DNA of 44,828 nucleotides from contig JAJZEH010000029.1 of NCBI GenBank assembly GCA_021805725.1, positions 1 to 44,828 of the forward strand, read 5' to 3'. Source of the stretch: Pseudomonadota bacterium. GTDB lineage: Bacteria; Pseudomonadota; Gammaproteobacteria; Burkholderiales; Ferrovaceae. How positions within the stretch are numbered: position 1 is the stretch's first letter; every line of letters begins with the position of its first letter. The notes under the pieces were generated by a model. That model saw nothing but the letters and a program-made list of their open reading frames with translations, ran no database searches and was not told the DNA's origin. This document shows, one piece after another, positions 7,649 through 16,314 of this stretch. A program made the translations under genes and the position numbers.

Positions 7649-8644
7649 TTAGCGCGTCAGCACGATCTTGCCCACATGGGCACTGGATTCCATGAGGGCG
7701 TGCGCCGCAGCGGCTTCAGCCATGGGAAACGTGGCATGAATCACCGGTTTGATGCGACCGGCATCGAGCAGCGGCCAGACCTTGGCCCGTAACTGCGCGG
7801 CAATGGCCGCCTTGAAGGCCACGGAACGCGGACGCAGCGTGGAGCCGGTGATGACGAGGCGGCGTTGCATGACTTCCGCCATGTTGACCTGGGATTTGGC
7901 GCCGCCCAGAAAGGCAATCAGAACCAGCCGTCCATCGTCGGCCAGCGCCTTCAATTCGCGCGGCGTGTAATCGCCTGCCACCATGTCGAGGATGACGTCC
8001 ACACCCCGCCCTCCCGTGACTTCCTTGAGGACGGCCACAAAGTCCTCGGTTTTGTAATTGATGGCACGATCCGCGCCCAACGCCTCGCAGGCGGCGCACT
8101 TGTCCGGACTGCCGGCGGTGGCATAAACCGGGTGTCCAAACGCCTTGACGAGCTGAATGGCTGTAGTCCCGATGCCGCTGGAACCGCCCTGTACCAGAAA
8201 CGATTCGCCGGGCTGCAGTGCGCCGCGGTCGAACACATTGCTCCACACGGTAAAAAACGTTTCCGGCAAAGCTGCCGCCTCGACGGCGCTGAAACCCTTG
8301 GGTATCGGCAGACACAGGGCTGCGGGGGCAGTGCAATAATCGGCATAGCCGCCTCCCGGCACCAGGGCGCAAACCTCGTCACCGATGGCGATACCGCCCG
8401 CTCCCTCCCCCAGGGCCACCACGCGTCCCGCCACCTCCAGGCCGGGAAGGTCCGAAGCGCCAGGGGGCGCCGGATAAAAACCCGCGCGCTGAAAACAGTC
8501 GGGACGGTTGATGCCGGCTGCGGCCACCTCGATCAGGACTTCGCCCGCCTGGGGCAGCGGGGTGGGACGCTGGGCCAGCTTTAGCACATCGGGAGGGCCT
8601 GCCTGGGAAATTTCGACGCATCGCATTTGAGCTGGTACGGACAT
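7649..8644 (-). CDS. NAD(P)H:quinone oxidoreductase, zeta-crystallin/PIG3 type
   Basis: A 331-residue member of the zinc-independent medium-chain dehydrogenase/reductase family. The N-terminal GroES-like domain has GVNR-type GINRPDCFQR and GLEVAGRVVALG. The nucleotide-binding domain has GGSSGIGTTAIQLVKAFG followed by ATAGSPDKCAACEALGADRAINY, which suits NADPH. The catalytic zinc cysteine pattern of alcohol dehydrogenases is absent. It likely reduces quinones or alkenals in the cytoplasm. I chose the ATG at 8644 (AGGA nine bases upstream); the extra 47 codons possible upstream read like untranslated sequence and run back across the divergent ubiC start. It shares a 77-base divergent intergenic region with ubiC. 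Confidence 0.9.
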   Translation of the reverse strand: MSVPAQMRCVEISQAGPPDVLKLAQRPTPLPQAGEVLIEVAAAGINRPDCFQRAGFYPAPPGASDLPGLEVAGRVVALGEGAGGIAIGDEVCALVPGGGYADYCTAPAALCLPIPKGFSAVEAAALPETFFTVWSNVFDRGALQPGESFLVQGGSSGIGTTAIQLVKAFGHPVYATAGSPDKCAACEALGADRAINYKTEDFVAVLKEVTGGRGVDVILDMVAGDYTPRELKALADDGRLVLIAFLGGAKSQVNMAEVMQRRLVITGSTLRPRSVAFKAAIAAQLRAKVWPLLDAGRIKPVIHATFPMAEAAAAHALMESSAHVGKIVLTR

Positions 8645-8721
8645 GAGTGTATTCCTGAACGAGTGGGACGAATCACGGTTGATCCCGTGGAGAATACCAT
8701 TGCCTGTGGGATAATTGCAGG

Positions 8722-9273
8722 ATGCGCCACCACCCCTGCCAAGACCCCTGGAAATCCGCACTGCTGCGTCCGATGGTGGCAGCACCGCTATTCCCCTTGC
8801 TGACCCACCGCGGCTCCCTGACGAAACGCCTCAAGGCCCAATGCACCCAGTTCCGGGTCAAGGTCCTGCGCCAGGAACTGGGGCGCCCCCTGGAAGACGA
8901 GCGCGCGCTTCTGGGGCTGCGCCAGGGAGAACTGGCCTGGATCCGCGAAGTGCTGTTGTGCAATGGAGACGTGCCGCTGGTCTTTGCGCATTCCATCCTC
9001 CCCCGCGCCCATGTCCGCGGAGCGTGGAACCTCTTTGCCGGGTTGGGGGCGCGCCCCCTGGGTGAAGTCCTTTTCACCGACCCCCGCGTGGCCCGCCGGG
9101 CGTTGCACTTCAAAAACCTCTCAGCACGCCACCCGCTGTATCGGCGGTTGGGGTCTAACCCCCGCATAGCTGCCCAGGCCCGCCTCCTTCCCGCCCGACG
9201 CTCCCTGTTTTACCGGTATGGTCGTAGCCTGCTCGTCACCGAGGTTTTTTTGGGGCAAACCGCACCAATCTGA
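8722..9273 (+). CDS. ubiC: Chorismate--pyruvate lyase
   Basis: A 183-residue protein matching UbiC. Family blocks in order are GSLTKRL (about residue 31), WIREVLLC (73), the arginine-containing AHSILPRAHV (88), LGARPLGEVLFTD (107) and, near the end, RRSLFYRYGRSLLVTEVFL, corresponding to the region that holds the catalytic glutamate (here in TEVFL). UbiC removes pyruvate from chorismate to give 4-hydroxybenzoate, the first committed step of ubiquinone synthesis, in the cytoplasm. UbiA, its common neighbour, is not adjacent. The ATG at 8722 keeps the N-terminal tryptophan region of the family, although GCAGG lies very close to it; ATG at 8773 is a weaker alternative. Confidence 0.9.
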   Translation: MRHHPCQDPWKSALLRPMVAAPLFPLLTHRGSLTKRLKAQCTQFRVKVLRQELGRPLEDERALLGLRQGELAWIREVLLCNGDVPLVFAHSILPRAHVRGAWNLFAGLGARPLGEVLFTDPRVARRALHFKNLSARHPLYRRLGSNPRIAAQARLLPARRSLFYRYGRSLLVTEVFLGQTAPI

Positions 9274-9283
9274 AGCATTTTTT

Positions 9284-9300
9284 TGCACAAAATCTGTGCA
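9284..9300 (+). promoter_or_regulatory. NtrC-like dyad upstream of the ammonium transporter
   Basis: TGCACAAAATCTGTGCA is a perfect TGCAC-N7-GTGCA dyad, extended by one base pair on the inside, and has the length and half-sites of an NtrC enhancer site. It lies 66 bases before amt, a classic nitrogen-regulated gene. No convincing sigma-54 GG-N10-GC promoter was found in the 66 bases that follow, so the assignment is tentative. Confidence 0.45.
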
Positions 9301-9365
9301 TCCACCCCGTTTTGCATTATGTTAGCGGTTTCTTTTGCATGGCCAGCCCAAGGAGCCCCTGAATC

Positions 9366-10559
9366 ATGGAAACGTTGAAGTCTGGAAGCGATACGCTATT
9401 CATATTGCTGGGGGCCATTCTGGTCTTTGCCATGCATGCTGGTTTTGCCTTCCTCGAACTGGGTACCGTCCGGCATAAAAACCAGGTCAACGCGCTGGTC
9501 AAGATCCTCATGGATTTTGCGGTATCCACCATCGCCTACTTCTTCATTGGCTACACGGTGGCCTATGGCACGCAGTTTTTTACCGGTGCAGAAACCCTGG
9601 CGGCCAAAAGCGGTTTTGAGCTGGTGAAATTCTTTTTTCTGCTGACCTTTGCCGCCGCGGTTCCCGCCATCATCTCGGGCGGCATTGCAGAACGGGCCCG
9701 GTTTGAGCCCCAGCTGATCGCCACGTTCATTCTGGTGGCTCTGGTGTACCCCCTGTTTGAAGGAATCGCCTGGAACGAGCGTTTTGGCATACAGGCCTGG
9801 CTGACGGCCCAAACCGGCGCCGCCTTTCATGATTTTGCCGGCTCCGTGGTGGTGCATGCGGTAGGGGGATGGGTTGCCCTGCCTGCCGTGCTGCTGCTGG
9901 GTGCCCGCCACGGACGTTATGGCAAGGACGGATCGATCTCCGCCCACCCACCCTCGAACATTCCGTTTCTGGCGCTGGGTGCCTGGATCCTGGCCGTGGG
10001 CTGGTTTGGATTTAACGTGATGAGCGCGCAGACCATCGACAAGATCAACGGACTCGTAGCCATCAATTCCCTCATGGCCATGGTGGGCGGCACCATCGCA
10101 GCCTGGGCCGTGGGCAAGAACGACCCGGGGTTCGTCTATAACGGCCCCCTGGCGGGCCTGGTGGCCGTTTGTGCGGGGTCGGACATCATGCACCCGCTAG
10201 GCTCCCTCGTGGTGGGTGGCGTCGCTGGCGTGCTGTTCGTGAAAATGTTTACCCTGGTGCAGAATCGATGGAAAATTGACGATGTCCTGGGCGTTTGGCC
10301 CCTGCACGGGTTGTGCGGCGCCTGGGGCGGTATCGCTGCCGGAATCTTTGGCTCCAGGGCGTTGGGGGGCCTGGGTGGCGTCACCCTGGAAAGCCAGGTT
10401 GCAGGCACATTGCTGGGCATCGTCATCGCGTTGACAGGAGGGTTCATCATCTACGGCACGCTCAAGTCGCTGATGGGGATTCGTCTGGACCAGGAATCCG
10501 AGTACATCGGCGCGGATCTGGCCATCCACAAGATCAGCGCAACGCCCGATCGCGACTGA
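9366..10559 (+). CDS. amt: Ammonium transporter, Amt family
   Basis: A 397-residue protein with eleven predicted membrane helices. Hallmarks of the Amt/MEP/Rh family are present: AFLELGTVRHKN near residue 30, the conserved aspartate and first pore histidine in FHDFAGSVVVHAVGGW (about 156-171), and the second pore histidine in WPLHGLCGAWGG (about 310). It carries ammonium or ammonia across the inner membrane. No signal peptide is seen, which is common in shorter bacterial Amt proteins. A GlnK/PII gene, the usual partner, is not adjacent. AGGAG lies ten bases before the ATG. Its stop codon shares one base with the start of the following TonB receptor gene. Confidence 0.95.
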   Translation: METLKSGSDTLFILLGAILVFAMHAGFAFLELGTVRHKNQVNALVKILMDFAVSTIAYFFIGYTVAYGTQFFTGAETLAAKSGFELVKFFFLLTFAAAVPAIISGGIAERARFEPQLIATFILVALVYPLFEGIAWNERFGIQAWLTAQTGAAFHDFAGSVVVHAVGGWVALPAVLLLGARHGRYGKDGSISAHPPSNIPFLALGAWILAVGWFGFNVMSAQTIDKINGLVAINSLMAMVGGTIAAWAVGKNDPGFVYNGPLAGLVAVCAGSDIMHPLGSLVVGGVAGVLFVKMFTLVQNRWKIDDVLGVWPLHGLCGAWGGIAAGIFGSRALGGLGGVTLESQVAGTLLGIVIALTGGFIIYGTLKSLMGIRLDQESEYIGADLAIHKISATPDRD

Positions 10560-12760
10560 TGGTGGTTGCCCGGGCCCGCCCCTGGCTGGTTGCCCTGGTG
10601 GCCAGCGCATTGCACCAGGCCCTGGCTGACGAAGAAGTTTCTACCACATTGCGCCCCCTGGTGGTGACGGGTACCCGGGTGGCGCGCGACCCCATGGACG
10701 TGGCCGCTTCGGTGACTGTCCTTGATCGTAGCGAGATCGTGGATGCGCAACCCCGGGTGGACCTGACGGAATCGCTGGGCAGCGTGGCGGGAATTCAGGG
10801 ACTCAACCGTCACAACTACGCGCAGGACCTGCAAATCTCATCGCGCGGCTTTGGTGCCCGTGCGCCGTTTGGCACCCGCAGCATCAAACTCTATACCGAC
10901 GGCATTCCTGCCAGCATGGCAGACGGTCAGGGGGAAACCTCTACCTTCAACCTGGACCAGGCCGAACGCATTGAAATCCTGCAGGGTCCCCTGGCGTCCA
11001 TTTATGGCAATCAGGCCGGTGGCATCATCCAGCTCTTTACGCGGGAGGGGCATGGCCCTCCCACTACGGAGGCCTCCATGGTGTTTGGCAGCTTTGGCCT
11101 GTGGAAACGGGATCTTGCTGCGCTGGGCTCGGAGGGGGGAGTAAGCTACCTTCTGGACAGCTCCCATTTCCATACGGATGGCTATCGCCCCGACAGCCAG
11201 GCCAACCGCGACCAGCAAATGGCCAAGTTTTCGATCTCCCCCACGGAGGGCGGAAAGCTGACGGTGGTGGCCAACGCCAACCAGCAGCACGACACACAGG
11301 ATCCTCTGGGGCTAACCCGTGCGGCCTACCTGCAAAATCCCTTTGGCCCCCTGGCAGCCCGCCAGGGGGGTACTACTTATCCTGACCTTGCTGCAGCATA
11401 TGGCACACGCAAAAGCATCAACCATCTGCAGGGGGGGGTGACCTATGATCAGGCCTTCGGCGAAGACCACCTGCAAACCACGCTCTACTCGGGCAACCGT
11501 CACGTCACGCAATTCCAGTCGGCCATGGCCTCCTTCAGCAGCAATAGCGGCGTAATCGACTACGCCCGCGACTTTTACGGCGCCGATGTGCGCTGGACCC
11601 GGGTGCGTTCCCTCGGTGATCACGGATTGCTCACGCTCACAGCCGGCATGGACAACGACCAGTTCCAGGACAATCGCAAGGGCTTTACCAATTTCACGAC
11701 AACTGAAACCAGCGGCACGCTGGTGTGCGGCTCCAATGCCACCTGTGGCGTGTTCGGCAACCAAAAGCGACAGGAAATGGATACCGTACGCAGCACTGAT
11801 CCGTATTTCCAGGCCGAATGGGACCTTCAAACCTGGGTTCTGAGTGGTGGACTTCGCTACAGCCGCGTCAATTTCAACGTCAACAATTCGCTCTCCAACG
11901 GCCTTACCTCCAGCCAGGCCACGGGAGCCGCAAGTGGCGACGTTACCTTCACCCATACCACCCCGGTGCTCTCCGCGCTGTATCGGCTCAACAACGCCAC
12001 CAATCTGTACGTCAGCGGCTCGCAGGGATTTGAAACCCCCACCCTCAATGAAATGTTTTATTCCCGCAACGGAGCTAACGTGGCCGACGTCTTTAATTTC
12101 GGGCTGAAAGCCGCCACCGTCCATGCTCTGGAAGCAGGCGTCAAATCCATGCTCAGCGCGGACACGGAAGCCACTTTTGCCGTTTATCACGTGCGCGTGG
12201 ACAACGAAGCCGTGGTGGACATCAACGTCAATGGGGCCGCGGCGTATAAAAATGCGCAAACAGAACGCGACGGTGCCGAATGGAGTCTCGACAGCAAACT
12301 CTCGCCCACCGTCAGCAGCAAACTGTCCATCACCCTGCTGCACGCCTTCTTCACCAACCCTGGTGCCACCACCACCGTGGTCGGCCCTGCGGCCAGCAGC
12401 CTGCCCGTGGCTGCAGGCAACACCCTTCCGGGTGTTGCCGAAAAATACGCCTATGCCGAACTGGCCTGGGATCCGCTTCCCGGGTTGAGCACCGCAGCTG
12501 AATTCACTGCGCGCGGACGCATGTTCGTGGAGGACAGCAATACAGAAATGCCCGCCCCGGGTTATGCCATTGTCTCGTGGCGGCTGCTGCTGCACCAGGA
12601 GGTTTCAGGATGGAAACTGAAAGAATTTGCCCGGGTGGACAACCTGTTTGACCGAACCTATGTGGGGAGCGTGATCATCGGCGATGCCTTTGGCCGATTC
12701 TACGAACCGGCGCCAGGACGTAACGGATTGATTGGCGTCAGCGCCAGTTACACGTTTTAG
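10559..12760 (+). CDS. TonB-dependent outer-membrane receptor, YncD/PqqU-like
   Basis: A 733-residue receptor: signal peptide ending near ALA (residue 23), plug domain (about 30-160, with RVDLTESL, NYAQDLQ and RGFGAR) and a 22-strand barrel ending in Phe. Several blocks match what I recall of Escherichia coli YncD, shown to take up pyrroloquinoline quinone: DGQGETS, GFETPTLNE in the barrel, and near the end RVDNLFDRTYVGSVI and FYEPAPGRN. PQQ uptake is therefore the best guess, by recall and not by search. The ATG at 10559 overlaps the amt stop (TGATG), so amt and this gene are translated in series; a longer reading inside amt is rejected because it lacks a signal peptide. Confidence 0.85.
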   Translation: MVVARARPWLVALVASALHQALADEEVSTTLRPLVVTGTRVARDPMDVAASVTVLDRSEIVDAQPRVDLTESLGSVAGIQGLNRHNYAQDLQISSRGFGARAPFGTRSIKLYTDGIPASMADGQGETSTFNLDQAERIEILQGPLASIYGNQAGGIIQLFTREGHGPPTTEASMVFGSFGLWKRDLAALGSEGGVSYLLDSSHFHTDGYRPDSQANRDQQMAKFSISPTEGGKLTVVANANQQHDTQDPLGLTRAAYLQNPFGPLAARQGGTTYPDLAAAYGTRKSINHLQGGVTYDQAFGEDHLQTTLYSGNRHVTQFQSAMASFSSNSGVIDYARDFYGADVRWTRVRSLGDHGLLTLTAGMDNDQFQDNRKGFTNFTTTETSGTLVCGSNATCGVFGNQKRQEMDTVRSTDPYFQAEWDLQTWVLSGGLRYSRVNFNVNNSLSNGLTSSQATGAASGDVTFTHTTPVLSALYRLNNATNLYVSGSQGFETPTLNEMFYSRNGANVADVFNFGLKAATVHALEAGVKSMLSADTEATFAVYHVRVDNEAVVDINVNGAAAYKNAQTERDGAEWSLDSKLSPTVSSKLSITLLHAFFTNPGATTTVVGPAASSLPVAAGNTLPGVAEKYAYAELAWDPLPGLSTAAEFTARGRMFVEDSNTEMPAPGYAIVSWRLLLHQEVSGWKLKEFARVDNLFDRTYVGSVIIGDAFGRFYEPAPGRNGLIGVSASYTF

Positions 12761-12844
12761 ATGGTCAGAACCCCCCATAGTCCGTTACAATCCTTGACAC
12801 TTTTCACCAATCCATGAAACTTAACCGAAGGATCGTAGCGGGCA

Positions 12845-13477
12845 ATGATCAACGTACTGGTAGTTGACGACCATTCCATCATAAGGAAGGGCATCATCCA
12901 ACTGCTTCAGGACACGCAGGACATGCGCGTTACCGGCGAGGCCGAAAATGGCGCAGATGCCCTGCAATTGATCCGGGAACACGATTACGACGTGGTTTTG
13001 CTGGACATCAGCATGCCCGGAGAGCACGGCATAGACGTGTTAAAGCAAATCAAGGGCATACGCCCAAAACTGCCCGTCATGATCCTGAGCATGTACCCGG
13101 AGGAGCAGTACGCCGTGCGCTCCCTCAAGGCAGGGGCCTCGGGCTACATCAACAAACAGGGCGCCCTGGCGCAACTGGTCGCGGCCATCCGCCAGGTGGC
13201 GGGCGGTAAAAAGTACATCAGCAACGAGCTTGCCATGCAGTTGGCCGACAATCTGTCCCATGGCCACGTGGAACTTCCGCATCAAATACTGTCCCATCGG
13301 GAATATCAAACGCTATGCCTGATTGCCTCGGGGAAAAAACTGAGTGAGATTGCGGAGACCATGTCCTTGAGCGCCAAAACAGTAAGCGTCTACCGCGCCC
13401 GTCTGCTGGAAAAGATGAATCTCAAAACCAATGCGGAACTGATCCACTACGCCATCACCCATAACCTGGTAATTTGA
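12845..13477 (+). CDS. NarL/FixJ-type response regulator (orphan)
   Basis: A 210-residue two-component regulator. The receiver domain has the acidic pair DD at residues 8-9, the phosphorylated aspartate in VVLLDISMPG (about residue 54) and the conserved lysine in SGYINKQG (about 104). The C-terminal LuxR-type helix-turn-helix spans about 147-205 (LSHREYQTLCLIASGKKLSE, then SLSAKTVSVYRARLLEKM). No histidine kinase gene is adjacent, so its input is unknown. The resemblance is to the UvrY/GacA-like group more than to NarL itself. AAGGA lies upstream of the ATG, and a TTGACA hexamer occurs at 12794-12799 but without a good -10 element. The gene converges on the DUF748 gene with a 12-base gap. Confidence 0.9.
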   Translation: MINVLVVDDHSIIRKGIIQLLQDTQDMRVTGEAENGADALQLIREHDYDVVLLDISMPGEHGIDVLKQIKGIRPKLPVMILSMYPEEQYAVRSLKAGASGYINKQGALAQLVAAIRQVAGGKKYISNELAMQLADNLSHGHVELPHQILSHREYQTLCLIASGKKLSEIAETMSLSAKTVSVYRARLLEKMNLKTNAELIHYAITHNLVI

Positions 13478-13489
13478 GACAGGCGCGAC

Positions 13490-16264
13490 TTACTTCAGCG
13501 AAAAATCCACCCTGGCCGGACTGGCCTGATCTGCAGTTGGCGCCGGCCCCGCAGCACCCCCGACAATAAACAACCGCTCGCGGGGCATTTTCCCCTGATG
13601 TACCAGCCAATCGCGCACCGCCTCCGCGCGACGGTTTGCCAGCGCCGCGAGATCATCGTCCGTCACCACTGTATTAGCCATCAGGAGTTTTTCCATTTCC
13701 GGCACCGGCAGGGATTTTTCCAGTCCGATCATGTTGCGCGGCTTGGGGAAATTTTCATTGTGATACACCCGTGCCAGCAAGGCGGGGTAGTCCCCTGGAG
13801 GCACCTCCACGGCATCCGGACTGACCGATTCGCCCCGGGCGATTTTCTGCCTCATCCACAGGGCCCTCACCTTCTGATCGATGCCGGCGCGCCGCAACCC
13901 TTCGGCATCGGTGACGCGATCCGCGTGCCCGGCAATGTCCAGTTTCAGGGCAGGACGTTCCGTCAGGGCCCGTGCCAGGGACCGCAGCTGTGCCGCTCCC
14001 GCCGTATCGATGACCTCCCGCCCCGGTGCAAAGGTCATGAAGGAAGCGGATGCCCCGTGTTCAAAAAAGGAGGCGATCATCGAGAACGGCGCAGTGACCG
14101 CCTTGGTAATGAGGTTGATCACCATCTTGAAGATGATTCCGCCCACCGAGAACTGTGGATCGTTAAGCGAGCCTTCCACCGGCAAATCGACGTCAATGGT
14201 GCCGTTGCGATCCTTGAGCAGGGCAATCGCAAGCTGCACCGGCAGCTGGGTGGCATCCGGGCTTTCCACCTTGTTTCCAAAAGTCAGTTGGTCCAGCACC
14301 AGGTGATTCTGTGCCGTCAGGGCATGGTCCAGCACCTGGTAATTGGCCTCGAAGGAGAGCTTGCCCTTTTCGATGTCATACCCCATGTATTTTCCGGAGT
14401 AGGGGCTGAAGGAAACCATGTCCATGCCGTTGACGTCAGCCCGGATATCCAGGAAGAGATTGCCGCGCAACGGGTTGATTTTCCCTGCAATCGAAAGCGG
14501 CGCATCGTTGACCTGCCCGCGCAGGTCAACGCTGGCAGCACTCGCCTGGGCCGAAGAGAGGCCGCTGATGACCCCACCCAGCGCTTCCAGGTCAGCGCTA
14601 TAGTGAGGCTTGATGTAATTGTCGCTAAAGTGCACTGCTCCGCCCTGCAATGACACCTTGCCGATCCTGACGGAATAGCCTGCCGGTGCCGTCGCGCTGG
14701 CAGCCGTTTCTGGCGGGGCAGCTGTGGACCGGGCCGGGGGGCCTGCGGCGGATTCGCTACGCAGGAGGTCCTGGAGATTGATGCGCCCGTCCGGGTTGAT
14801 GCTGACCCGGGCAAAAAAGTCATTGAGCGCCACCTGGCGGATGGAGATGGCAAGCGGCACCAGGCGAACATCAATACCTTCGAGGAACAGGGATTTCCAG
14901 CGAAGCAGTTCACGTGCGCTCATCCGGTCGAGGGTGACGAGGTCGGTGAGCGCCAGTTGTCCCTGGAACCCACCCTGAATTTTTCCACCGCCCCCCTGGG
15001 TCAGATTGAGTTTGCCCTGCGTGGTCAGTTTTCCTCGCGCCAAAAGCAGGTTGGTATGCGCGGTGAGGTAAGTCTGCAGCGGCAGCAGGTCCAGTTTCCG
15101 AACATCCACGTCGAGCGAAGCGTTCGCGGGGGTCAAACCCACAACCCCGGCAAGATGGATCTGCCCCGTGTCGTTAACCTGCGCAGCCAGGTCCACCATG
15201 CCCGTTTTTCCGGATGCCGTGGAAACATCCCGAAGCGCCAGCGTCAGTGCGGAGAGCATGGTGGTGATGGGCCGACGGGGGCCTTTGTCCTCGATCCGCG
15301 CCGAGGGGACGGAAAGTTCGAGCCTGGCAATGTCAAGGGACTGGTCTCCCAGATTGAAGGTGGCGCCGTGCAGGTCCACCGTGCCCTCATCCATCAGGAA
15401 AGCCAGCTTGGGCGCGCCAGTACCGCCGGACAGATTCAAGCCATGCAGGCGCAGCTGTCCATCAAGCCCCAGCGTGGCCGGTTCTTTGGCCCGGGTTTGA
15501 AAGCGGGCGTCCAGATGGACGTCGAGCCGCCCCTGCACGAGGCCCATGGGCAATGGTGCCGGCAGGTAATCCAGATAGTGCGGCAGGTCCACGCCTTCCA
15601 GGTCCATATGCACACTGGCCTGGGGTTGAACCGCGAAGGGCAGCACCTTTCCCTGGAGCTGCATGTCGGTGCCGTCAATGCGTGCGCTCAGGACCGGCTC
15701 CACAAAAACCTCCTCATGGGAGGGCAGGGTTGAAACGAAGGGAATGCCCAACTTCAGCCGGCTGACTTCGTGGGTCAATTTACGGGGGCGATCCTCAAAG
15801 GTGAGTGCGCCTTCCTCGATCTGGATGTTGTGAATGGCGAACCGTGCGGGACCAGTGGCTGCCGGGGCAGGAGCTGGTTTCAGGGCAAGCTGCAGCAGGT
15901 CGTCAAAATTGTAGTGATGAGGGGAGAGCAAAACAAGATGGAGGTTGGGGCGAACCAGACGCACTTCCCGGATCACCGGAGCGAAATGGAGCAGGGAGCC
16001 CAGGGACGCCTTGACCTGCAACTCATCGAATGCGGCGAAGACCGTTTTCCCGTCGGGCTCATACAGGCTCAACCCGCGCACCGTCAGGGACAGGGCCAAC
16101 GGGTTGATTTCCACTTTCTGCAGGATCAGTCGCCGATGAGTGAAATCAGCGACTTTCTGTTCGGCCTGGGACAGGAGGAAGCCCGGCAACACAAAATAGG
16201 CCAGCGCCGCCAGCAACGCGACAACGCCTGCGATGCCCAACCCGATTTTATTGATCAGGGACAT
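13490..16264 (-). CDS. DUF748 (AsmA-like) envelope protein with C-terminal OmpA-like domain
   Basis: A 924-residue protein with one N-terminal membrane anchor (about residues 7-28) and a very long periplasmic part built of repeated beta-rich segments characteristic of DUF748, related to AsmA-type bridge proteins. The C-terminal ~200 residues contain an OmpA-like peptidoglycan-associated pattern (LKLDIAGHADRVTDAEGLRR, and the distal RREAV-like ANRRAEAVRDWLV). AsmA-like proteins are thought to move phospholipids between membranes; the role here is inferred. A GTG 12 codons upstream is open, but the ATG at 16264 precedes the basic residue and membrane helix directly. It is 50 bases downstream of a short-chain dehydrogenase gene on the same strand. 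Confidence 0.85.
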   Translation of the reverse strand: MSLINKIGLGIAGVVALLAALAYFVLPGFLLSQAEQKVADFTHRRLILQKVEINPLALSLTVRGLSLYEPDGKTVFAAFDELQVKASLGSLLHFAPVIREVRLVRPNLHLVLLSPHHYNFDDLLQLALKPAPAPAATGPARFAIHNIQIEEGALTFEDRPRKLTHEVSRLKLGIPFVSTLPSHEEVFVEPVLSARIDGTDMQLQGKVLPFAVQPQASVHMDLEGVDLPHYLDYLPAPLPMGLVQGRLDVHLDARFQTRAKEPATLGLDGQLRLHGLNLSGGTGAPKLAFLMDEGTVDLHGATFNLGDQSLDIARLELSVPSARIEDKGPRRPITTMLSALTLALRDVSTASGKTGMVDLAAQVNDTGQIHLAGVVGLTPANASLDVDVRKLDLLPLQTYLTAHTNLLLARGKLTTQGKLNLTQGGGGKIQGGFQGQLALTDLVTLDRMSARELLRWKSLFLEGIDVRLVPLAISIRQVALNDFFARVSINPDGRINLQDLLRSESAAGPPARSTAAPPETAASATAPAGYSVRIGKVSLQGGAVHFSDNYIKPHYSADLEALGGVISGLSSAQASAASVDLRGQVNDAPLSIAGKINPLRGNLFLDIRADVNGMDMVSFSPYSGKYMGYDIEKGKLSFEANYQVLDHALTAQNHLVLDQLTFGNKVESPDATQLPVQLAIALLKDRNGTIDVDLPVEGSLNDPQFSVGGIIFKMVINLITKAVTAPFSMIASFFEHGASASFMTFAPGREVIDTAGAAQLRSLARALTERPALKLDIAGHADRVTDAEGLRRAGIDQKVRALWMRQKIARGESVSPDAVEVPPGDYPALLARVYHNENFPKPRNMIGLEKSLPVPEMEKLLMANTVVTDDDLAALANRRAEAVRDWLVHQGKMPRERLFIVGGAAGPAPTADQASPARVDFSLK

Positions 16265-16314
16265 ACGGGCATTGTCCACCCAACCCCCCGTGCTGTCCAC
16301 GGCGCAGGGTTGCC

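Noticed and set aside
9302..9340. Possible sigma-54 promoter before amt
   Set aside because: The GC of both TTGCA elements lacks GG at the required 12-base offset.
12794..12822. TTGACA hexamer upstream of the response regulator as a promoter
   Set aside because: No acceptable -10 hexamer 16-18 bases downstream.
14506..14531. Perfect 11-bp inverted repeat with 4-base loop
   Set aside because: It is inside the DUF748 gene and fits the codons of an ordinary beta strand (VDLRGQV); unlike the osmC palindrome it does not coincide with an insertion.
13598..14653. Open frame of about 350 codons opposite the DUF748 gene
   Set aside because: No recognisable motif; it is the antisense shadow of a long GC-rich gene.
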